Source of the DNA: Candidatus Zixiibacteriota bacterium
Lineage (GTDB): Bacteria; Zixibacteria; MSB-5A5; GN15; FEB-12
Direction of reading: 5' to 3'
DNA length: 6,249 bases
Assembly (NCBI GenBank): GCA_018816665.1
Contig: JAHIVM010000406.1
Coordinates: 1-6,249, forward strand
Shown here: one piece after another, positions 1 through 5,594 of the stretch
How the letters are laid out: each line of letters opens with the position of its first letter
How positions within the stretch are numbered: position 1 is the stretch's first letter
Notes under the pieces: model-generated
Told to the model about the DNA's origin: nothing
The model's database searches: none
What the model saw: the letters and a program-made list of their open reading frames with translations, nothing else
Made by a program: the position numbers and the translations under genes

Positions 1-1
1 C

Positions 2-526
2 TTCAAAGAGATCAAGCGTGTCAACCGCTCGCTCATCGATTTCCTGGAGTTTGCCCGACCGGCAGAGCCGGCCCTGGTCCGGCTGCATCTGTCCGAACTT
101 GTTCGCAGCAGCATTCGACAAATCGAACCCCAGGCAGCGAAACTTGACGTGACTATCGCCTCGGTCATTGACGACGGCCTGTATGTCAGGGGAGACCGCG
201 AGAAACTGCACCAGGTTTTGCTCAATATGCTGATCAACGCGCTGCAGGCGTCGGACGGCGGTACTGCGGTGAGGGTCAGCCTGTCTCCGTCACCGTCGGA
301 TACTACCGTCGTGATTACTATCGAGGATACCGGGACGGGTATAGCCGACCAGGATAGGGAGCGGATATTCGAACCCTTCTACAGCACGAAATCAAGCGGC
401 ACCGGACTTGGATTGGCTATTGCCAGGTCCATTGTGGAGAAACACGGCGGGACCATTTCCCTCCGGAACAGGCCGGGACGGGGCGCCCTGGCAACAATCG
501 AGCTGCCGGGAATGGATGGGGAATAA
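2..526 (+). CDS. Sensor histidine kinase, C-terminal part (partial at window start)
   Basis: The reading frame is open from base 2 to the TAA at 524-526, giving 174 residues of a kinase whose N-terminus lies outside the window. The first residues (FKEIKRVNRSLIDFLEFARP) match the second helix of the dimerisation domain in NtrB/ZraS-type kinases; the phosphoacceptor His is expected just upstream and is not visible. The HATPase_c domain is complete: N box NMLINA (Asn at fragment residue 79), G1 box DTGTGI (about 109-114), F box FEPFYSTK (about 123-130) and G2 box GTGLGLAI (about 133-140). It should bind ATP, autophosphorylate and pass phosphate to the response regulator that starts one base after its stop. 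The sensor domain and any membrane segments are not visible, so the signal is unknown. The start codon at 149 is internal to the HATPase region and is not the gene start. Confidence 0.95.
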   Translation, partial: FKEIKRVNRSLIDFLEFARPAEPALVRLHLSELVRSSIRQIEPQAAKLDVTIASVIDDGLYVRGDREKLHQVLLNMLINALQASDGGTAVRVSLSPSPSDTTVVITIEDTGTGIADQDRERIFEPFYSTKSSGTGLGLAIARSIVEKHGGTISLRNRPGRGALATIELPGMDGE

Positions 527-527
527 C

Positions 528-1883
528 GTGAGTATGCGGATTCTGCTGGCCGATGATGATAGTTCGGTACGTCGTGTGCTTGAATTCAAACTCAAGCAAC
601 ACGGCTACGATGTTGCTGCCGCGCCCGACGGACAGGCGGCCCTGGACCTGCTGGCCGAGTCACCGTATGACCTGCTGTTGTCCGACATCCGCATGCCGCG
701 TGTCGACGGCATTGAACTCCTGGAGCGGGCCCGCCTCATTCGTCCGGAGCTGAAGGTCATTCTGATCACCGCGCACGCAACCGTATCGCAGGCGGTCCAG
801 GCGGTGAAGCTGGGCGCTTTCGATTATATCACCAAGCCGTTTGACGACGATGAGTTGTTTGTGGCTCTTGAGAAGGCCCTGCAATTCACCGACCTGGAGC
901 GGGAAAACAAAAAGCTGCGCACTCGCCTGCAACGTGAAGAACGCGGTCCTCAATTGATCGGCGCATCGGCGCCCTTCAAAAACATGATGGCGACGGTCAA
1001 CAAAATTGCGGCCACCGACGCCACCGTGCTGCTGAGCGGCGAATCCGGCACCGGCAAGGAAGTGGTGGCACGTACCATTCACAACCTGAGTACACGCTGC
1101 GATCGCGATTTCATCGCGATCAACTGCGCGGCCATCCCGAGGGAGTTGATAGAGTCAGAGCTGTTCGGTCATGTCAAAGGCGCCTTCACCGGGGCCGTAC
1201 GAGACAAACGCGGCAAGTTTGAGCAGGCCGACGGAAGTACGCTGCTGCTGGACGAAATCGGTGATCTGGCCATCGATCTGCAGGCCAAACTCCTTCGCGT
1301 CCTGCAGGAACATGTGGTCGAACCGATCGGCGGAGAAAAGCCACGTGAGGTCGATGTCCGGTTGATCGCCGCCACCAACGTGAATCTCTCGACGCGCGTT
1401 ACCGACGGGGCGTTTCGCGAAGATCTGTACTATCGACTTAACGTGGTCCCTATACACATCCCCAATCTCAGGGAGCGCCGGGATGATATCCCCCTGCTCA
1501 TTCGCGAATTTCTCACCAAACTGCCGGCTGCCAGGGGTGTCTCTGTTGACTCAAAACTGATGGACACCCTGATGGGGCATCACTGGCCGGGCAATGTGCG
1601 CGAACTCCAGAACCTCACCGAACGAATGGTATTGCTCAGGAAGTCCGACCGGTTGACCGTTCGGGACCTCCCCGATGACTTCGGGCTTTTTGACCCCCGG
1701 GCCAGAAAACATGCCACGGCCGGCGCGCCGCATATGACCTACCACGACGCCGAAAAGCAGTTGATCCTTGAGGCTCTGGACAAGTGTGGATGGAACAAGT
1801 CAAAGGCCGCCAAGTATCTCAATATCCCCCGGCACGTGCTGCTGTATCGCATCAAAAAGTACGAATTGTCCGACACTCACTAG
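528..1883 (+). CDS. Sigma54-dependent response regulator, NtrC/AtoC family
   Basis: This complete 451-residue protein has the three-domain NtrC layout. The receiver is at about 1-120, with acidic pocket D9-D11, phosphoacceptor D53 (in LLLSDIRMP), T81 and K103. The AAA+ sigma54-interaction domain is at about 143-375, with Walker A GESGTGKE (171-178), the sigma54-contact loop GAFTGA (218-223), Walker B LLLDEIGD (D242, E243), the FREDLYYRLN region (296-305) and WPGNVREL (353-360). A Fis-type helix-turn-helix lies at about 422-447 (WNKSKAAKYLNIPRHVLLYR). All key residues are present, so it should be an active, phosphorylation-controlled activator of sigma54 promoters. The start is GTG 528, one base after the kinase stop, with GGGGA five bases upstream; ATG 534 (11-base spacing) is an equally credible start and shortens the protein by two residues. 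The frame is open upstream to 408, but that part overlaps the kinase and is not coding. The target genes are unknown. Confidence 0.96.
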   Translation: MSMRILLADDDSSVRRVLEFKLKQHGYDVAAAPDGQAALDLLAESPYDLLLSDIRMPRVDGIELLERARLIRPELKVILITAHATVSQAVQAVKLGAFDYITKPFDDDELFVALEKALQFTDLERENKKLRTRLQREERGPQLIGASAPFKNMMATVNKIAATDATVLLSGESGTGKEVVARTIHNLSTRCDRDFIAINCAAIPRELIESELFGHVKGAFTGAVRDKRGKFEQADGSTLLLDEIGDLAIDLQAKLLRVLQEHVVEPIGGEKPREVDVRLIAATNVNLSTRVTDGAFREDLYYRLNVVPIHIPNLRERRDDIPLLIREFLTKLPAARGVSVDSKLMDTLMGHHWPGNVRELQNLTERMVLLRKSDRLTVRDLPDDFGLFDPRARKHATAGAPHMTYHDAEKQLILEALDKCGWNKSKAAKYLNIPRHVLLYRIKKYELSDTH

Positions 1884-1884
1884 C

Positions 1885-1907
1885 TGTCGGGCGATATCCC
1901 GCCGACA
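1885..1907 (+). terminator. Hairpin directly after the response-regulator stop; possible weak terminator
   Basis: The stop codon at 1881-1883 is followed at once by a stem-loop. TGTC (1885-1888) pairs with GACA (1904-1907), and GGCG (1890-1893) pairs with CGCC (1900-1903), with G1889 bulged and a six-base loop ATATCC. This is an eight-pair, GC-rich stem. It is followed by only three Ts (TTT, 1908-1910), which is short for a Rho-independent terminator. It may terminate weakly or protect the 3' end of the two-component transcript. Confidence 0.35.
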
Positions 1908-1922
1908 TTTCCCGTAAATAAC

Positions 1923-1973
1923 GACATTTGGCGACGTAACTGACGTAATTGACGGCGTTATCCGACGTTATCC
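1923..1973 (+). repeat. Array of about five degenerate 10-bp direct repeats; candidate operator
   Basis: Five successive units begin at 1923, 1933, 1942, 1954 and 1964: GACATTTGGC, GACGTAACT, GACGTAATTGAC, GGCGTTATCC and GACGTTATCC. The last two differ at one position, units two and three share GACGTAA, and the first is the weakest match. The spacing of 10, 9, 12 and 10 bases is close to one helical turn, as expected for a binding site where protein subunits sit on the same face of the DNA. The array lies 70-120 bp upstream of the PAS-GAF-PAS-LuxR start, where an operator would fit. The repeats are seen directly; a regulatory role is inference. Confidence 0.4.
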
Positions 1974-1987
1974 TGGTTGGTTCCCCT

Positions 1988-2019
1988 CGGCGGTGTGCAG
2001 TAATCGCACACTTCCGCCG
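1988..2019 (+). promoter_or_regulatory. GC-rich stem-loop upstream of the LuxR-type regulator gene
   Basis: CGGCGG (1988-1993) pairs with CCGCCG (2014-2019), and TGTGC (1994-1998) pairs with GCACA (2006-2010). The loop is AGTAATC (1999-2005), with CTT (2011-2013) bulged on the 3' side. The eleven-pair stem ends 23 bases before the ATG at 2043. No T-run follows, so it does not look like a terminator. It could be a leader RNA structure controlling translation of the next gene, or a palindromic protein site on DNA (TGTGC-N7-GCACA). Confidence 0.35.
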
Positions 2020-2042
2020 ATAGACTTACTGTCTGACAAATA

Positions 2043-3974
2043 ATGTACATCACGCAAAGCTGGCAACAGATGGCGGAGCAAAAGAGCAAGGACCTACTCG
2101 GGGGGCGAGTATGCGTTGCGGATGATTTTCCTGCAACGGGGACACGTCGACTTACGTTCAGTTCCGCCGGTGAAACGGCACCTGGCGGTGATCGACGCAC
2201 CCTGCAGTTGGCACTGGAGCAAACCGAGCAGCAGTATCGCGAACTGGTCAATTCCGTCATCGAAGGAATCGGCATCGTTGACGAACACGAAATCGTACTG
2301 CTCTGCAATCCGGCTATCGCACGAATGCTGGATGTTGACTCTCCGTCCGACATGATCGGCCGCAGCCTGCTCGAATTCATTCCCGAAGATCAGCACGCCG
2401 TGATACGTCGCCAAACCGAACTGCGTCGCAACGGTCGCAACTCCACGTATGAACTTGATATCATCACCGCCCGAGGCAACCGACGGGTATTTCAGATGTC
2501 GGTTTCACCTCGTTTTCGCGACGGCGAATACATAGGCGCTTTTGGAGCCGTTCTGGATATTACGGATCGCAAGAAGATGGAGGTCGACCTGCGTCACCGC
2601 ATCGACCTTGAGCGACTGGTTACCGCGATTTCATCGGACTTTGTCAGCCGTCGATCGTCGGAGACCGATGAAGGCATCAACGCAGCGCTACACCGTCTCG
2701 GGATGTTTACAAAAGTAGATCGAGCGTACGTGTTTTTACTGAGGGACCAGAACGCCCGGTTCGACAATTCGCACGAGTGGTGCGCCGACGGTACTGCGCC
2801 CGAAAAAGACAATCTTCAAGACGTTGATACGACACCGTTTTCGTGGTTCATGGAACCGCTTTTGCGGCACGAGAACCTTCTCATCCCTTGCGTGCAGGAT
2901 TTGCCTCCGGAGGCTGCCGAACTGCGCGATTTACTAAGTCGGCAGGCCATTCAGTCGCTGGTGGTGGTTCCGATCGTGTCCGAGGACTCCCTCATCGGTT
3001 TTATGGGCCTGGACTCCGTCCACCATGCCAGAACCTGGGATAAAGACACGGTCGCCCTGCTGCGCATGGTCGCAGAGATATTTGGAGGCGCTCTGCAGCG
3101 CCAGCGAGTAGAACGTGCCGTGGTGCAGTCTGAGGACAAGTATCGCCTCTTGGTGGAAAATCAGACTGATCTGGTGGTCAAAGTGGATACGGATGGGCGG
3201 TTTCTATTTGTCAGTCCCTCCTACTGCCGGTTCTTTGGCAGAACGGAAGAGGAGTTGCTCGGCAAGACGTTCATGCCCCTGGTACACAAGGACGACCGGG
3301 CAGCTACAGCTCGAGCAATGAAGAACCTCTTTTCCCCGCCGTACACGTGTTACCTGGAGCAGCGGGCATCGAGTGAGTGCGGTTGGCGCTGGCTGGCGTG
3401 GGCGGACAAGGCCGTGTTTGGGCAAAACGGTGAGATTGAGGCTATTGTGGGAGTTGGTCGCGATATTACGGAACAGAAAGACATCGAGCAGCGTCTGCGA
3501 TTGGCGAATGACGAACTCAATGACCAGCAGGCTCTCCTGAAAGAGAAAAACATCGCTCTCACCCATGTGCTCGGACAGATTGAAGAAGAGAAGCAGCTAA
3601 TAGCATCGCGTACCCAGGCTAATATCGATCGCGTCATTCTTCCGCTCATCGGACAGCTGCACCACAGGGTCAGCCCGGAGGATCTGCCGCTCATCAGGAT
3701 GTTGGACGCCGCCTTGAGTGATACCACGTCACCATTTGTCAACCGGCTGGAGTCCGTTTGTGCCCGGTTGTCTCCACGGGAGGCCAAGGTATGCGCGATG
3801 ATTCATCGCGGCCTTTCTTCCAAGGAAATCGCCGTATCATTGGGTATTTCCGTGTTTACCGTACACAACCTGCGAGCCCGTATCCGCCGGAAACTGGGTC
3901 TCGTAGGCGGCTCGGAAAGTCTGACCGAGTACCTTCTGGGTCTCTCAATGGGCACCGCAGCCGTCCCCAACTAA
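2043..3974 (+). CDS. PAS-GAF-PAS sensor protein with LuxR-type DNA-binding domain
   Basis: This 643-residue protein has no signal peptide or membrane segment, so it is predicted cytoplasmic. In order: an unassigned N-terminus (1-55); PAS/PAC 1 (about 57-180, ending AVLDITDRKKME); GAF (about 186-352, with HEWC and a GFMGLD strand); PAS/PAC 2 (about 361-480, ending VGRDITEQKDIE); a probable coiled coil (about 478-530, with the EKNIALTHVLGQIEEEK segment recurrent in PAS-LuxR proteins); and a LuxR/GerE helix-turn-helix (about 575-622, LSPREAKVCAMI then GLSSKEIAVSLGIS). It has neither a receiver nor a kinase domain, so it probably senses a small ligand or redox state directly and acts as a one-component regulator. 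ATG 2043 is the first possible start, since TGA at 2034-2036 is in frame, but no Shine-Dalgarno precedes it. ATG 2070 is an alternative. The ligand and targets are unknown. Confidence 0.9.
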   Translation: MYITQSWQQMAEQKSKDLLGGRVCVADDFPATGTRRLTFSSAGETAPGGDRRTLQLALEQTEQQYRELVNSVIEGIGIVDEHEIVLLCNPAIARMLDVDSPSDMIGRSLLEFIPEDQHAVIRRQTELRRNGRNSTYELDIITARGNRRVFQMSVSPRFRDGEYIGAFGAVLDITDRKKMEVDLRHRIDLERLVTAISSDFVSRRSSETDEGINAALHRLGMFTKVDRAYVFLLRDQNARFDNSHEWCADGTAPEKDNLQDVDTTPFSWFMEPLLRHENLLIPCVQDLPPEAAELRDLLSRQAIQSLVVVPIVSEDSLIGFMGLDSVHHARTWDKDTVALLRMVAEIFGGALQRQRVERAVVQSEDKYRLLVENQTDLVVKVDTDGRFLFVSPSYCRFFGRTEEELLGKTFMPLVHKDDRAATARAMKNLFSPPYTCYLEQRASSECGWRWLAWADKAVFGQNGEIEAIVGVGRDITEQKDIEQRLRLANDELNDQQALLKEKNIALTHVLGQIEEEKQLIASRTQANIDRVILPLIGQLHHRVSPEDLPLIRMLDAALSDTTSPFVNRLESVCARLSPREAKVCAMIHRGLSSKEIAVSLGISVFTVHNLRARIRRKLGLVGGSESLTEYLLGLSMGTAAVPN

Positions 3975-4245
3975 CCACTTTTGTAGCTAATAGTCGGTTA
4001 TTCACTAGTTATCAAAACATAGCCAAAGGACTCGATAACAGGGGTAATGACACCGCGCCTCCAAGATTCTGGCTGGCGCACGGACACGTAGCCCGAATGC
4101 CACTATCCGGCAATCACGGCCGACCGAGCACACAGGTTAACCAAAGGCCGAGTTGCTTCCAAGGGGGGCTAGTAGGAACACGGCTGCATCCTCGAGTGAG
4201 AATTTCAACCGGCACACACGAAATGGTGCCGAGAAACAGGGACAG

Positions 4246-4290
4246 CTTGCCGGCTGCGGATCGCGTTTCCGCAGGGAGCAGCCGGGCAGG
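4246..4290 (+). promoter_or_regulatory. Long stem-loop in the porin leader
   Basis: An outer stem pairs 4246-4254 (CTTGCCGGC) with 4281-4290 (GCCGGGCAGG), with G4286 bulged and one T-G wobble. Inside it TGCGGA (4255-4260) pairs with TCCGCA (4268-4273) around loop TCGCGTT, leaving GGGAGCA (4274-4280) as a bulge. An alternative fold pairs GGCTGC (4252-4257) with GCAGCC (4278-4283) and excludes the inner stem, so two forms compete. There is no T-run behind it, hence not an ordinary terminator. It ends 75 bases before the porin start, so a 5'-UTR stability or attenuation element is possible (inference). Confidence 0.35.
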
Positions 4291-4351
4291 ACGATCGTGA
4301 AGAACTATGGCGAAAGCGACAATGCAAACAAGACCTATACAGAAATCCTTT

Positions 4352-4357
4352 AAGGAG
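4352..4357 (+). promoter_or_regulatory. Strong Shine-Dalgarno of the porin gene
   Basis: AAGGAG lies eight bases before ATG 4366. It is the best ribosome-binding site in the window and fixes the start of the porin. It also fits a highly translated outer-membrane protein. Confidence 0.85.
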
Positions 4358-4365
4358 AAACAGGT

Positions 4366-5547
4366 ATGGTAAGGGCAGCACAGTATGTATTCGTTATGGT
4401 CTGCGCAGTCATGCTTCTGACAGGAGCGGCGCTGGCCGGAGATGCACCGTCGGTGGATCTCGACTGGTACGGTTATCTTAAACTAGATGGTTCCTATGAT
4501 CAGAACCAGACCAGCCATGGCAACTTTGCAATGTGGGTCAACCCAAACTCGTTGGACGAAGATGACGCTCAGTTCAACATGACCGCCAACCAGACCCGTC
4601 TGGGCGTAAACGCCAAGGGTTCCGGTTACGGCGAAGTTAATCTGGGCGGCAAGATCGAATTCGATCTTTACGGCGCAGTATCCGGCGCTTCGGTGGCGGA
4701 GAACAAAGCTATCCTCCAGCTGCGCCACGCCTATTTTACCATCGGCAAGGGCAATACCCAGCTGCTGGTGGGACAGAGCTGGGATCTCATCTCTCCGCTC
4801 AACCCGTCGACCCTCAACTACCCTGTCCTCTGGGGTTGCGGCAATATGGGCTATCGCCGTCCGCAGATCACGGCTTTCCAGTCATTTGGATCGTCCAAGA
4901 GCAAGGTGACGGTAGCGGCCGGTCTGTTCCGGACTATCGGAACCGATCTGACGCCGACCTTCTCCCTGGCCACCGGGGAAACGTCCGACGGTTCCGATGA
5001 CGGTACCGACGCGGCGATTCCGTCGCTTCAGGGACGCGTTGATATCAACCACACCTTCAGCAGCGGCGCCGCCGTGCGCGTGGGCGCCTCCGGCCTCTGG
5101 GGTCAGCTCCGATCCGAAACGAATCTGGGCAATCACGAGACCTATGACAGCTGGGTTGGTTCGGGTCACCTCAATGTTTCCTTCCCGGCCGGCTTCGGTT
5201 TCGCCGGTGAATACTACTCGGGTTCCAACACAGGCAGCTACTTCGGTGGCATCCTGAACGCCAGCACCATCGACGGCGTGGCGTCAGCCGGTTTCTGGGG
5301 ATCTGCCTGGGCCAAGGTCAACTCGAAAGTAAGTCTCAGTGCCGGTTACGGTCTTGATGATCCGGATGACGCTGATATCGCCAGCGGCAACCGTTCCGAA
5401 AACGCCTGCTTCTTTGGCAACGTGAAATACAACATTGTGCCGCAGGTAACGGTAGGGTTCGAATTCTCCAATTGGGAAACCACCTACAAAGACGGTGACG
5501 CGGTGAGCAGTTTCCGGGCTCAGACCTCGTTTGTTCTGAATTTCTAG
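4366..5547 (+). CDS. DcaP-like outer-membrane beta-barrel porin
   Basis: The 393-residue precursor starts at ATG 4366 behind AAGGAG. A Sec signal peptide covers residues 1-24 (hydrophobic core VFVMVCAVMLLTGA, cleavage after ALA), leaving about 369 mature residues. The rest alternates short amphipathic strands with Gly/Asn/Ser/Asp-rich turns and ends in FVLNF, the C-terminal Phe typical of barrels assembled by the Bam complex. Segments such as QTRLG (76-80), KIEFDLYG (96-103), LRHAY (119-123) and GQSWD (136-140) resemble the DcaP-type porin family. Acidic stretches at 206-215 and 331-337 (DDPDDAD) look like surface loops that may bind divalent cations. The mature protein has two cysteines, C158 and C348, unusual for a porin and possibly a disulfide. 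It likely passes small polar or anionic solutes across the outer membrane; the substrate is not known. It is probably co-transcribed with the binding protein downstream. Confidence 0.85.
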   Translation: MVRAAQYVFVMVCAVMLLTGAALAGDAPSVDLDWYGYLKLDGSYDQNQTSHGNFAMWVNPNSLDEDDAQFNMTANQTRLGVNAKGSGYGEVNLGGKIEFDLYGAVSGASVAENKAILQLRHAYFTIGKGNTQLLVGQSWDLISPLNPSTLNYPVLWGCGNMGYRRPQITAFQSFGSSKSKVTVAAGLFRTIGTDLTPTFSLATGETSDGSDDGTDAAIPSLQGRVDINHTFSSGAAVRVGASGLWGQLRSETNLGNHETYDSWVGSGHLNVSFPAGFGFAGEYYSGSNTGSYFGGILNASTIDGVASAGFWGSAWAKVNSKVSLSAGYGLDDPDDADIASGNRSENACFFGNVKYNIVPQVTVGFEFSNWETTYKDGDAVSSFRAQTSFVLNF

Positions 5548-5594
5548 ACCGGATGTAACAGGTGACAAATGCGTACCCATGAAAGGGCACCAAA

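Larger units (their letters stand above)
3975..4365. other. 391-bp intergenic region upstream of the porin gene
   Basis: No credible gene was seen. The open frames here translate to unstructured, Arg/Ser-rich sequence without a family look, and one simply runs out of the wrong frame of the LuxR-type gene. Visible elements are an inverted repeat GTTATC (4008-4013) / GATAAC (4034-4039) with a 20-base gap; the palindrome GGTTAACC (4135-4142); a six-pair stem CGGCAC (4210-4215) / GTGCCG (4226-4231); and the large stem-loop at 4246-4290. No clear -35/-10 pair or sigma54 -24/-12 site was found: GG-N10-GC spacings at 4043, 4135 and 4274 lack the flanking consensus. The region probably holds the promoter and a long leader for the porin gene. 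A small RNA gene cannot be excluded. Confidence 0.6.

Noticed and set aside
408..533. Upstream extension of the response-regulator frame to 408
   Set aside because: It overlaps the conserved G2 box and C-terminus of the kinase, encodes no family-like sequence, and the receiver domain starts naturally at 528/534.
660..1082. Minus-strand open frames opposite the response regulator (also 1155-1457 and others)
   Set aside because: They mirror a highly conserved coding sequence on the + strand; their translations show no domains.
4210..4231. CGGCAC/GTGCCG stem as a terminator of the LuxR-type gene
   Set aside because: It is about 236 bases past the stop, only six pairs with a ten-base loop, and is followed by AGAAACAGG rather than a T-run.
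3758..4300. 180-codon open frame spanning the end of the LuxR-type gene and the gap
   Set aside because: Its first part is an out-of-frame reading of the conserved helix-turn-helix and the rest has no recognisable protein character.
4336..4341. TATACA as a -10 promoter element close to the porin start
   Set aside because: No -35-like hexamer lies 16-18 bases upstream, and it is only 30 bases from the ATG, overlapping the ribosome-site approach.
4153..4353. 66-codon open frame in the porin leader
   Set aside because: Arg/Ser/Asn-rich, no convincing ribosome site or family resemblance, and it runs through the large stem-loop.
4040..4365. Riboswitch (cyclic-di-GMP, glycine, cobalamin or TPP) in the porin leader
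   Set aside because: None of the conserved core motifs of these classes could be found by eye; only generic stems are present.
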